A stretch of 64,000 nt of DNA from JBCCTX01 sp964468435 (GTDB lineage Bacteria > Bacteroidota > Bacteroidia > J057): the NCBI GenBank assembly GCA_964468435.1, contig CAYXVE010000005.1, positions 62,001 to 126,000 on the forward strand. The letters run 5' to 3'. The notes below the pieces were generated by a model, which did not search any database, was not told the DNA's origin, and worked only from the letters and a program-made list of their open reading frames with translations. Numbering within the stretch: the first letter of the stretch is position 1; every line of letters starts with the position of its first letter. The position numbers and the translations under genes were made by a program. This document shows, piece after piece, positions 26,085 through 34,344 of the stretch.

Positions 26085-27476
26085 ATGATGGAACTTGAAA
26101 TAAAGGAACCTAAAGGCAGATGGAAATACCATCTGTTGCGTAGATATACCAAACTGGCTTTTCTTCTCTACTACAGACGAGTGGAACAAGTAGGAATAGA
26201 ACATATTCCTATAGAACATGCTAACATTTTGGCTATCAACCACCAAAACACCTTGTCCGACCCCTTAGGCGTATCAGCTTTTCTATCCTTCAATCCCACC
26301 TTCCTTACACGCGCTGATGCGTTTAAGAATCCCAGGGTTGCCCGGTTTCTGCTTTGGATAAAAATGTTGCCTATTTACCGGCAACGAGATGGTAGTGATA
26401 CTTTGAAAAAAAACGAGAAAATTTTTGATATCTGTATCTCCAGACTCAATCAGAAACAAAGCATTCTCATTTTTCCTGAAGGAAGCCATGAAGGAAAACA
26501 CCGGGTAAGACCCCTGAAAAAAGGAATGGCCCGTATCGTATTTAATGCAGCTCAGAAAAGCGGATTTACCCTACCGATCTACATACAACCCATCGGTGTA
26601 AACTATACGCACTACACCAAATTTCAGAGTGATCTCAATGTCTGGTACGGTGAGGCATTTGATGTATCTCCCTATTATCAAACTTACCAGCAGGACGAAA
26701 AACGAGCCATAGCAGATCTCACACGCAGGGTACGGAAGGAAATCCAGAAATATACCCTCCACGTATCTCATGTGCAGCATTACGATATGATCAATCAACT
26801 CCGGGAATGGTTTGTTCCCGAATATGTCGAAAAAGGCAAATATCCCGTACTAGAAGGTGTAAAATCGGGTCAACGAATCATCAGACACATTGAAAAATGG
26901 ATAGAAGACCAGGAAGGCGAACAGAAGATTGATCAACTGAACCAGACCGTCAATGAATACGATCGATTGCTGAAAGAAATGCACTTACGAGATCATATCG
27001 TGAGAAGAGAGCCTTATTCCAGAATGGTGTTGATTTTACGGGCTATGGTGTTATTGTTATTGTTGCCGTTTTTTTTGTGCGGAGCAGCGCTAAACTATCC
27101 CCCCTATATCCAGGCTGATGCATTCCCCCGAAAAAAGATGAAGGATGAGCTATTTCACAGTTCGGTAGAAGTTGTGATGTCTATGATCCTCTATCCCGTA
27201 TGGTATCTGATCCTGTTGACTTTGTGCTGGATTATTGTTGGAAAGTTCTGGATTGCCGGATTGTTTCTGATCTCCTTGCCCCTATCCGGATTATTTGCCA
27301 TCAATTATTACAAATGGGTCAAAAAGTGGTGGGCCCGTTGGCGTTTTATGAGAAAAAAAGCCGCTAAAGACAAATCTGTGATGAAATTGATGGGTTTGAG
27401 GAAGGAGTTAAGGGAGTTTATGCAGCAGGTGATGAATTTGAAGATTAGAGAAAAAGCATTGAAAAATGAAGGGTAA
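26085..27476 (+). CDS. Membrane acyltransferase (PlsC/GPAT-like)
   Basis: A 463-residue protein. The acyltransferase domain (about 45-235) carries NHQNTLSDP at about 49, the HX5D variant seen in GPAT-like members, and FPEGSHEG at about 130. A charged helical linker (about 240-300) and two or three membrane segments (about 310-335 and 360-410) follow, then a basic coil. It would move fatty acyl groups onto glycerol-phosphate or related acceptors at the inner membrane. It is a different subtype from the short PlsC at 31369-32130. Confidence 0.87.
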   Translation: MMELEIKEPKGRWKYHLLRRYTKLAFLLYYRRVEQVGIEHIPIEHANILAINHQNTLSDPLGVSAFLSFNPTFLTRADAFKNPRVARFLLWIKMLPIYRQRDGSDTLKKNEKIFDICISRLNQKQSILIFPEGSHEGKHRVRPLKKGMARIVFNAAQKSGFTLPIYIQPIGVNYTHYTKFQSDLNVWYGEAFDVSPYYQTYQQDEKRAIADLTRRVRKEIQKYTLHVSHVQHYDMINQLREWFVPEYVEKGKYPVLEGVKSGQRIIRHIEKWIEDQEGEQKIDQLNQTVNEYDRLLKEMHLRDHIVRREPYSRMVLILRAMVLLLLLPFFLCGAALNYPPYIQADAFPRKKMKDELFHSSVEVVMSMILYPVWYLILLTLCWIIVGKFWIAGLFLISLPLSGLFAINYYKWVKKWWARWRFMRKKAAKDKSVMKLMGLRKELREFMQQVMNLKIREKALKNEG

Positions 27477-27678
27477 AGGTGCAGCTTACAACAATTGTAG
27501 TTCCTCTGCACACCAGAGAGACTTTTTCAATGTGAGAACAGCCAGAGCTGTTTGTCTGGACAAATTATTGTAATTCAGTCTACTCATTCCAGGTGAATTA
27601 AGTCAAGCAGGGTATTCTGAGTTGGAAATACTTCGAATTGTCGTCAATATCTAAATTAAAAAATAGTACAACCTGGCC

Positions 27679-27813
27679 TTAACTGACCCAATCACTTTGC
27701 AACACTTTCAATATAGTCGTCTTACCTACCTGTCTATCTCCGATAAATATGGTAATTCCCCTGACCTCCAGGTGATGACGAATATCCGGTAGAATAAGCC
27801 GGTCAATCTTCAT
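27679..27813 (-). pseudogene. Truncated AAA+ ATPase gene (N-terminal fragment)
   Basis: A 44-codon frame begins MKIDRLILPDIRHHLEVRG and contains GDRQVGKTT, a Walker A of the ATPase family that often carries a DUF4143 C-terminal domain. It stops at a TAA (27679-27681) right after LKVLQSDWVS. Full members have about 380 or more residues, so only the start of the gene is left. The stretch 27477-27678 beyond it shows no further part of the family. Confidence 0.6.
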
Positions 27814-27902
27814 ATTTACTCATCATTTAAGCTAGCTATCTGGTAACTCAGGTCATGAAAATATCGGGTTAAATGATTTCCCAACTACCAATGATAGATT
27901 TC

Positions 27903-28613
27903 CTAAAATATCCGGAATACTCCCAGAAGTTGTTTATATAACCCCCGAAGTTGGTTCTGGGCATAGATTTCCCACCTCCCATTTCTCAGTACCCCAATTA
28001 CTGCCGCAGATCCCGAAGCACCGGAATCATAATTCCCCTTCCCAAATACCCTCAGATTAGCTACGCTGTTAAGCGATCGGCCATTGAGTTTAAGTCCCAG
28101 GGGTTTGTCATTGTGAAGATTCTTTCTTCCACCATGACGTTGCAGACTTCTACTCATCTTAAGACCGGGATCGTTGGGTTTCATATTGAGTTTAGCTCTG
28201 GTTTCCAAATTCCTTTTCAGTAAAGCAGAATCCATCGATTCGCTAGGTTGCAGGTGTGCAGCGTACAACTGGCCGGCTCTGTCCTGAACCAGGACAAAGG
28301 CACAACCCGAAAGCTGCCCAGTTACCATGAATTGTTTTCCGGTGTCTAGTACTGTTAGGGGAATATTATCCAGGTCGAGTTGGGCTTTGGGGTTCATGGG
28401 AATTACCACTGAATCCATCTGATAGCATTGTCTATCCTGATCCCGGAAATCCTGAACATCAAACAAGCCCTTTCGGTCTTGTTTGGGAGGTTCATGTGGG
28501 TCCTTACTTATGTAATACATAGTCCTGGAAGTCGCAGCCATTTTGATATAGTAGTCGCTCAAAAACTGTACAGGATTATTTCTGAGCTCGTTGATGGGAT
28601 TGATTTTCTTCAT
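27903..28613 (-). CDS. Candidate CNF1/BLF1-type deamidase effector
   Basis: A 236-residue protein with no signal peptide. Residues 98-120 read VTGQLSGCAFVLVQ, DRAG, QLYAAH: an LSGC motif with Cys104 and a His 16 residues later (His120), surrounded by alternating hydrophobic strands. LSGC plus a following His is the catalytic signature of CNF1 (Cys866, His881) and BLF1, which deamidate glutamine in host GTPases or eIF4A. A late segment GVLRNGRWEIYAQ could complete the fold. The rest is not recognised. Its neighbours are a broken ATPase gene, a decayed T9SS gene and a C58-like protease. The deamidase call rests on a short motif and spacing. Confidence 0.5.
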   Translation of the reverse strand: MKKINPINELRNNPVQFLSDYYIKMAATSRTMYYISKDPHEPPKQDRKGLFDVQDFRDQDRQCYQMDSVVIPMNPKAQLDLDNIPLTVLDTGKQFMVTGQLSGCAFVLVQDRAGQLYAAHLQPSESMDSALLKRNLETRAKLNMKPNDPGLKMSRSLQRHGGRKNLHNDKPLGLKLNGRSLNSVANLRVFGKGNYDSGASGSAAVIGVLRNGRWEIYAQNQLRGLYKQLLGVFRIF

Positions 28614-28828
28614 AAATTATACGGGTTGGAAGTAATATTATATATTATTTATCAAAGACTATTCTGAGTAAAGCTTTTCTCAAAGATCGTATAACTATCT
28701 ATTGATAAAGAATTTTTTTGATCAAATCTTTCATATACATTCCACAAAGTACTGTAATACTTCCGAATTACAGTCGATGAGTAACCTCTTTTTCACCTAT
28801 TAGCATACACAATAAACCTAACTAAAGA

Positions 28829-29429
28829 AAATTTTATTCTGGATCACCCGCTGGATCCTGCCAACAAGAGCCCGGTACACAATGTAGTATAATGTCCAGG
28901 GCAAATTACTCACTATTATGGCACAGTCAAGCTGAATGATGATGGCAGTGCTATAGTTGCCATGACTGATTACTTTGAAGCGCTCAATGAGGACTTTCAT
29001 TATCAACTGACTTGTGTAGGAGGATATACTCCTGTAGATGTAGAAAAAAAAATATCCGGAAATCAGTATTGGTGTGATAGAAAATGAAACGATTACGCTC
29101 AGTGGAGGATTTTGGTTGTTTCTGGATACTACTTAGACTGTATCCTTAAATCCGGGTCTGGCATCTTCAGGGTTGTGGCTGGGACAAAATTATCCCAATC
29201 CCTTCTCAATTCGTACAACTATCAGTGTCAGTTCATCAGCTAAGGGCCATATAAGACTTAGCATGATGGATGGTATGCGGAGAATGATCGGGGCCCTGGT
29301 AGATCACAACCCCTAAGTCCAGAAACTTACGAGTACACTTTTAAGGGGAGTGTACTGGCATCCTGCGTGTATTACTACCGACTGGAAAGCTCTGTCCCTT
29401 CAGCAGTCAAGTCAATGATAATCCAATAA
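28829..29429 (+). pseudogene. Decayed T9SS-sorted protein gene
   Basis: Three plus-strand frames carry parts of one protein in order. LDHPLDPANKSPVHNVV is followed by an in-frame stop, then GTVKLNDDGSAIVAMTDYF and EALNEDFHYQLTCVGGYTPV. A middle region has several stops. NYPNPFSIRTTISVSSS comes next in another frame, and finally YTFKGSVLASCVYYYRLE up to the TAA at 29427-29429. The first part is a conserved module (DHPLDPANKYL ... YFEALNxDFxYQLT) found in many bacterial and phage fibre-type proteins, and the end is a T9SS sorting domain. At least two frameshifts and two nonsense codons show that the gene is dead. Confidence 0.75.
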
Positions 29430-29442
29430 TTATGCTATTAAA

Positions 29443-29469
29443 GAGGAAGTCTCATAAGTAGACTTCCTC
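29443..29469 (+). terminator. Hairpin of the GGAAGTC family
   Basis: A perfect 9-bp stem GAGGAAGTC / GACTTCCTC with loop TCATAAGTA lies 13 bases past the stop of the dead T9SS gene. Confidence 0.6.
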
Positions 29470-29553
29470 CTGATTTATGTTTGCTTTTAACAAAGCCTTG
29501 TAGTAATTTATATTAAAACGTTGTCTTCTCTTTATCTCTGTAAACACTCGCTT

Positions 29554-30090
29554 ATGCCTAGAAAACTCGTCTTTAGCAATGCCAATGATGTCTCCACCAT
29601 GATGAAATATAAAAAGGGGACAACAGATTTTGATCAACAGCTCAAGGAAACTAATATGGGAACCTGTGCGGCCCAATCGGCTTTATGGCTCAAAAATCTC
29701 AAATCCAGCCGGATTTTGCTTAGTAAGCCAGACTCGGCCAGGGCACAACTCATTTTTTCACGGTGCTGGATGAACAAAAGCAATATCGATCCCGACCGTT
29801 TCAATAAGTCAATCATGCAAACTGCCGGTGTGAATCCAGGTGGGCGAACGACTAAATCGGGATCTTCTGCCTTTAGCTATATTGCAGCAAATCCAGGTTA
29901 TTATTATATTGATTTAAATGGACACGTTGTAGCTGCAGCCTATATTGCACCCAATTCCTATTATTTTTTTGATCCCAACCATGGATGTTGGGAATATAAT
30001 AAAGCGAGTGATTTTACATCTGACTCTAATTCGACACTTGCCCAGGATGGATGGATCGGTGATTGGTGGCTGTATAAAGTAACTCTTTGA
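29554..30090 (+). CDS. YopT-like (C58/papain-fold) cysteine protease candidate
   Basis: The start at 29554 gives 178 residues (an upstream TTG start is possible). There is no signal peptide. The catalytic order of YopT/AvrPphB proteases is present: Cys38 in MGTCAAQSALWLKNL, His124 in LNGHVVAAAYI, and Asp140 in YYFFDPNHGCWEY. In that family the motifs are GxCxxxxxxW, GHAxAA and FDPNxG. The size fits a minimal protease domain. Such enzymes act as injected effectors or in polymorphic toxins; substrate and delivery are unknown. It ends 24 bases before sbcD, which may be unrelated. Confidence 0.65.
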   Translation: MPRKLVFSNANDVSTMMKYKKGTTDFDQQLKETNMGTCAAQSALWLKNLKSSRILLSKPDSARAQLIFSRCWMNKSNIDPDRFNKSIMQTAGVNPGGRTTKSGSSAFSYIAANPGYYYIDLNGHVVAAAYIAPNSYYFFDPNHGCWEYNKASDFTSDSNSTLAQDGWIGDWWLYKVTL

Positions 30091-30114
30091 AAATATATTG
30101 ATTATTTTTACAGC

Positions 30115-31350
30115 ATGAAATTTCTTCATACGGCAGACTGGCATTTGGGAAAAAAGCTGGATCAGGTTTCGCGCCTGGAAGAGCAGATTGATGTCATGGA
30201 TGAGATCTGCAAGATCGCTGAGCGGGGAGCCGTAGACGTAGTGCTGGTCGCTGGAGATCTGTTTGACACGCCCAACCCATCGATCGAAGCGATCGAGCTA
30301 TTTTATCAGACGCTCCGCCGCCTGGCGGATAACGGCCGCCGGGCCGTCATCGGCATCAGCGGCAATCACGATTCGCCAGACCGGATCGAAGCACCTGATC
30401 CCCTGGCGCGAGCCAGCGGCATTCTCCTAGCCGGATATCCCTATAGTGAGATCAAGCCCTTTGAGCTGGAAACTGGTCTGAAAATTCTGCGAACGGCACC
30501 TGGCTTTGTTGAACTCAAACTCCCCCGATATGACTACCCGTTTCGGCTGATCATTACTCCTTATGCCAATGAAGTAAGACTCCGAAAGTTTTTAGGAGAA
30601 ACGGATAAAGCGGAATCGCTGCGCAAGTTGTTGGCTGAAGTATGGCAGAAACTTGCCAGTACCTTTTGTGATGATCGGGGCGTTAATGTCCTGATGACTC
30701 ACCTCTTCGTCGTACCGAAAGAAAAAGTAGATGATGTAATGGAAGATGAGGAGGAAAAAACAGTACTTTCTCTGGGAGGAGCACAGGCAGTGTTTACTGA
30801 AAATTTTCCTGATGGATTACAGTACGCTGCATTGGGGCACCTACATCGCCCCTGGGTATTGCGTGAGACTCCTTACCCCATCGTTTATAGTAGCAGCCCG
30901 TTGCAATACAGTTTTGGCGATGCTCATGCTCAAAAGCAGGTATTTATCGTTGATGTAGAACCTGGCCAACCAGCCAACTGGCATCAGATACCCCTTCAAT
31001 CTGGAAAGCAAACGGTCCAGCAAAAATTTGAACATATGACTGAAGCGCTGGAATGGCTAGAAAAGCATCAGGATACATGGGTAGAACTTACCCTCGTCAT
31101 GGAGGATCACCTCAGTGCACAGGATCGGAAACGATTAAATGAGATTCACAAAGGTATTATCCGTATCATCCCTGAATTCAGGAATCCTGATCAGTTGAAA
31201 TTCTCGCAAGGTAGGCAGGTGGATCTGAGTAAACAGATAGAGGAATTATTCCAAGATTTCTTTATACATAAGAAGGGGGTTCCTCCCAATGAAGATATAA
31301 AAATACTTTTTAAGGAGATCATGGGTGAGGAAACTGACATGTCCTTGTGA
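30115..31350 (+). CDS. sbcD: Exonuclease subunit SbcD
   Basis: A 411-residue metallophosphoesterase: HTADWHLGK at 4-12, AGDLFDTPNPS at about 45-55, SGNHDSPDR at about 81-89, ALGHLHRPW at about 240. A capping domain fills the C-terminal third. With SbcC it forms the Mre11-Rad50-like nuclease that opens DNA hairpins and blocked ends. sbcC, usually the next gene, is absent: the following gene converges from the other strand 18 bases on. Codons about 25-110 are clearly richer in G+C than the rest (see findings). Confidence 0.95.
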   Translation: MKFLHTADWHLGKKLDQVSRLEEQIDVMDEICKIAERGAVDVVLVAGDLFDTPNPSIEAIELFYQTLRRLADNGRRAVIGISGNHDSPDRIEAPDPLARASGILLAGYPYSEIKPFELETGLKILRTAPGFVELKLPRYDYPFRLIITPYANEVRLRKFLGETDKAESLRKLLAEVWQKLASTFCDDRGVNVLMTHLFVVPKEKVDDVMEDEEEKTVLSLGGAQAVFTENFPDGLQYAALGHLHRPWVLRETPYPIVYSSSPLQYSFGDAHAQKQVFIVDVEPGQPANWHQIPLQSGKQTVQQKFEHMTEALEWLEKHQDTWVELTLVMEDHLSAQDRKRLNEIHKGIIRIIPEFRNPDQLKFSQGRQVDLSKQIEELFQDFFIHKKGVPPNEDIKILFKEIMGEETDMSL

Positions 31351-31368
31351 AGAATCTCAACAGTCGTC

Positions 31369-32130
31369 TTAAGATATCTTCTTGGGCAATTTTTCTTCCT
31401 TCCAGTATTGCTGAATCTTCAGCATATGTTCATCGATCCACGATTTAGCTAGCTGAAGCAGCTCTTCAGGGTCATTGGCCTGTACAGGAGGACCATACCA
31501 GAGCATGACATGGGTCTCCGTTTTACCAAAACATTCAAAAAAATGCCGGATAAAGGTATCATCACCTATCCAGGCATCCTTGGGATTCAGGTAATCAATT
31601 GCCACAGGTATCACACTGATCCCTTCTTTGGCAGCTAATTCAAATGTTCCTTTTCGAAATTCGATAGTAGTGGATTGGGTATGGGTGGTTCCTTCCGGAA
31701 AAATTAGTACGTGATGGTGAAGTTTGTGGATGATATTGATCATTTTTTCCCGGGTCTTTTTACGGCTATCCCGGTCTGATCGATTAACCCACAATACACC
31801 GGTTTCTGAGGAGCCATATCCTACTAACGGCCATTTCTCAACTTCTGCTTTAGCGACAGGGAAAGCATGTACCTGGGTAAGAATCGGCATTGGATCCAGA
31901 TAGGTGCGATGATTACATACGATCAGAGAAGGTTCTGATGGAGGATTCCCTTTGAACTGATATTGTACTCCCAATACCTTGAGAATACAAAGGAGCCATT
32001 TTCTGCGTATCTCCAACCCTCTATTGATATCCTGCCCATTGCGCCACTTGTAAAAGGCAAATTTGATTAGCGCCCAGGTAGAAGTCGTGGCAAACATGAT
32101 CAACCGATACAGTGCTCTCAAAAACCTCAT
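31369..32130 (-). CDS. plsC: 1-acyl-sn-glycerol-3-phosphate acyltransferase
   Basis: The start at 32128-32130 gives 253 residues; an upstream Met at 32187 is possible. A hydrophobic N-terminus leads into the PlsC domain with NHRTYLDP (HX4D, catalytic His and Asp) at about 78-85, WVNRSDRDSRKK in the middle block, and FPEGTTH at about 145. It makes phosphatidic acid from lysophosphatidic acid at the inner membrane. It lies 100 bases downstream of the three Skp genes on the same strand. Confidence 0.9.
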   Translation of the reverse strand: MRFLRALYRLIMFATTSTWALIKFAFYKWRNGQDINRGLEIRRKWLLCILKVLGVQYQFKGNPPSEPSLIVCNHRTYLDPMPILTQVHAFPVAKAEVEKWPLVGYGSSETGVLWVNRSDRDSRKKTREKMINIIHKLHHHVLIFPEGTTHTQSTTIEFRKGTFELAAKEGISVIPVAIDYLNPKDAWIGDDTFIRHFFECFGKTETHVMLWYGPPVQANDPEELLQLAKSWIDEHMLKIQQYWKEEKLPKKIS

Positions 32131-32230
32131 ATATAAGAATTCCACATAAAGGAGAACCCAGTTTGATAAACAAAAATAGCGGTACATAGGGCACCGCTAT
32201 CTAATATATTATTGTACAAACATTCCGCTA

Positions 32231-32776
32231 CTATTTGCCTTCCGAATCTTCGATCTTGATACCCAAACTTTCCATAATTGAACGGGTAACATTATCTTCT
32301 TCGGGGGCATTCAGAATGATGGATACACCAGAACCATCTACGGTATTAAGGATGTAAGTATATCCATTGGCTTGTGCATAGTCTTTGATGGCTTTGTCAA
32401 TCTTTTCTGTGATAGGTGCCAACAGCTCGTTTCGCTTTTCCATGAGTTTTTGCTGAGCTTCCTGATTTTCTGAGCTGAGTTCCTGATCTAGCTTCATCAA
32501 TTCCTCCTGAAGGGGTTTCAGATCATCTTCAGTAGCTCCAGCCTGAGCCTTTTCCTGATACTCCTGCATCTTGGTCTGCGCGTACTGCTCCTTGGTCTGA
32601 AGGCCCTCCGAAAGTTTTTGGCGGTAAGTCTGGAGCTGTTGATTCATGGTCTGTGTCTCGGGCATTCTTACCAGAATAGCCTCAATATTACAGTATCCAA
32701 TCTTAGTTTGCGCAGAGGTACTCAGTGCAATTCCTCCTAGCACCAACAGGGTAAGTATGAGTGATTTACGTTTCAT
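32231..32776 (-). CDS. Skp/OmpH-family periplasmic chaperone, copy 3
   Basis: A 181-residue protein with signal peptide (ends STSAQ), a KIGYCNIEAILVRMPE beta strand, a long glutamine-rich coiled-coil (about 45-130) and a closing TYILNTVDGSGVSIILNAPEE. This is the Skp trimer architecture: a beta core with helical tentacles that hold unfolded outer-membrane proteins. It is closest to the preceding copy (32826-33377), with which it shares the VDGSG closing strand. Both lie downstream of bamA. Confidence 0.9.
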   Translation of the reverse strand: MKRKSLILTLLVLGGIALSTSAQTKIGYCNIEAILVRMPETQTMNQQLQTYRQKLSEGLQTKEQYAQTKMQEYQEKAQAGATEDDLKPLQEELMKLDQELSSENQEAQQKLMEKRNELLAPITEKIDKAIKDYAQANGYTYILNTVDGSGVSIILNAPEEDNVTRSIMESLGIKIEDSEGK

Positions 32777-32825
32777 TATGCTTACTGTATTATATATGCT
32801 AAATAGTCAAAAACAGGTTATCGGA

Positions 32826-33377
32826 TCAGTTCTCCGCAGATGCGGTATCAGGTACTTCTATACCCATCTGATCGAGTATTTTTTTAGTGAGATTGTGCTC
32901 TTCAGGTCCATAGAGTACAATAGACAAGCCGCTACCATCTACTGCATTGATAATGATATCATATTCTTCTGCCTGAGCAATCTTATCCAGTTCACCCTGC
33001 AATTTATCAAAGATCGGCTGCATGGCATCCTGGCGTCTCATCGTAAACTTCTGATCGGATTCCTGCGCATAAGTTTGAATTTCCTGCTGAAGCTTATTTA
33101 GTTCTTGCTGCAATTCCATTATCTTTTCTTCTTCAGCCCCCGATTCCTGTATTTCAAGATATTCTTGATATTTCATACTGGCATAGTCTTGTTTGACCTT
33201 GAGCTGCTCTTCCAGTTTTTGGCGATATGTACCCAATTCATCGTTGACCTTTTTCATCTCAGGCATCAACGCCATGATCGCTTCGAGATTTACATATCCT
33301 ACTTTTTGGGCAGGCAGGGTGTGTAATCCTGCCATGATGAACGAGCATATTAAAAAAAGATGAACAATTCGATTCAT
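32826..33377 (-). CDS. Skp/OmpH-family periplasmic chaperone, copy 2
   Basis: A 183-residue protein with signal peptide (ends LPAQ), KVGYVNLEAIMALMPEM, coiled-coil (about 40-125) and YDIIINAVDGSGLSIVLYGPEE. Same layout as the copy 49 bases downstream. It would carry unfolded outer-membrane proteins from Sec to the BAM complex. A 270-base gap separates it from the first copy, so an extra promoter is possible. Confidence 0.9.
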   Translation of the reverse strand: MNRIVHLFLICSFIMAGLHTLPAQKVGYVNLEAIMALMPEMKKVNDELGTYRQKLEEQLKVKQDYASMKYQEYLEIQESGAEEEKIMELQQELNKLQQEIQTYAQESDQKFTMRRQDAMQPIFDKLQGELDKIAQAEEYDIIINAVDGSGLSIVLYGPEEHNLTKKILDQMGIEVPDTASAEN

Positions 33378-33648
33378 GATGCTAGTTAGTTATTAATCAT
33401 TAAATGTGCAGTTATGGGATACATGAAATAATAATAAAATAAGGATACTAAGAGACGAATTAAGCACGTGTAATCCTATAAACTGGAGTACAAATGTACA
33501 AAATATTCAACTATTTCGATCCATCACCTGTGATATTATCATTGAATCTGAAATAAATTTGTATCTCAAACGCATGGAAAGCGTGCTATATACATGTTTA
33601 CCCAGTCCCAAAACAAGTATTAGACATCAAGCATAACAAAAGGTTTAA

Positions 33649-34185
33649 TCACCGATTGTTGGCTTCTTCTTCCACTTTAAAGCCCAACTCCGCCAATATC
33701 TCATTACTAAGATCAAAAGCAGCGTTGGTATAGAGCCATATGACATCACCTGCTTTGTCAAAGACAAAATCGATTCGCTTAGCTTTGGCGATTTTCTCAA
33801 CTGCTTCAAATATCTGCCCCTGTACAGGACGGATTTTTTCCTCCTGAAGTTGAAAGATCTCACCCTCCTGACCAAATTTTTCTTCACGGAATTCTTTTGC
33901 CAAGCGTTCTGCCTGGAAAATCTCTTCCTGACGTTCTTTGCGCGTCTCCTCTGTCATCAATACTTCACCTGCCTGATATTCGCTATATAGTCGCTCAATG
34001 TTTTGGTACATCTTTTCCAACTCTTCCTGCCATTTTTCCGAAGCATCTTCTATTTCATCCTGAGCAGCCTGATAGTCGGGAATCTGACTCAGAACGTACT
34101 CTGTATCTATATATCCAAAACGCTGTGCACTGGCAAAAGAAATCGTAGCGACCAGGATGATTATTAAAGAAAAAACTTTTTTCAT
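33649..34185 (-). CDS. Skp/OmpH-family periplasmic chaperone, copy 1
   Basis: A 178-residue protein with signal peptide (MKKVFSLIIILVATISFASAQ), RFGYIDTEYVLSQIPDYQ and a strongly charged coiled-coil. The ending is IDFVFDKAGDVIWLYTN instead of the VDGSG strand of the two following copies, so it is a separate subgroup. It lies directly downstream of bamA (159 bases), the canonical position for skp in Bacteroidota. Confidence 0.92.
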   Translation of the reverse strand: MKKVFSLIIILVATISFASAQRFGYIDTEYVLSQIPDYQAAQDEIEDASEKWQEELEKMYQNIERLYSEYQAGEVLMTEETRKERQEEIFQAERLAKEFREEKFGQEGEIFQLQEEKIRPVQGQIFEAVEKIAKAKRIDFVFDKAGDVIWLYTNAAFDLSNEILAELGFKVEEEANNR

Positions 34186-34344
34186 AATGATAAATAATTA
34201 ATAATTGATTTGTAAAATTAGATTATTTAAGGACGTCATTCCATGAATAAATGATTGTCCAATCTAATTTTACGCAAGCTATTTGAAATATTTCTGGCAA
34301 TAGAGAAATAAATCCACACGTGTACAAGAAAAAATGACACTGAA

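Noticed and set aside
29521..29553. TTG start extending the C58-like protein by 11 residues
   Set aside because: The ATG at 29554 gives a normal start; the extension has no conserved look.
27903..30090. Toxin-antitoxin or complete contractile-injection operon
   Set aside because: No immunity gene, sheath, spike or adaptor gene is visible here, so only the effector-like proteins are claimed.
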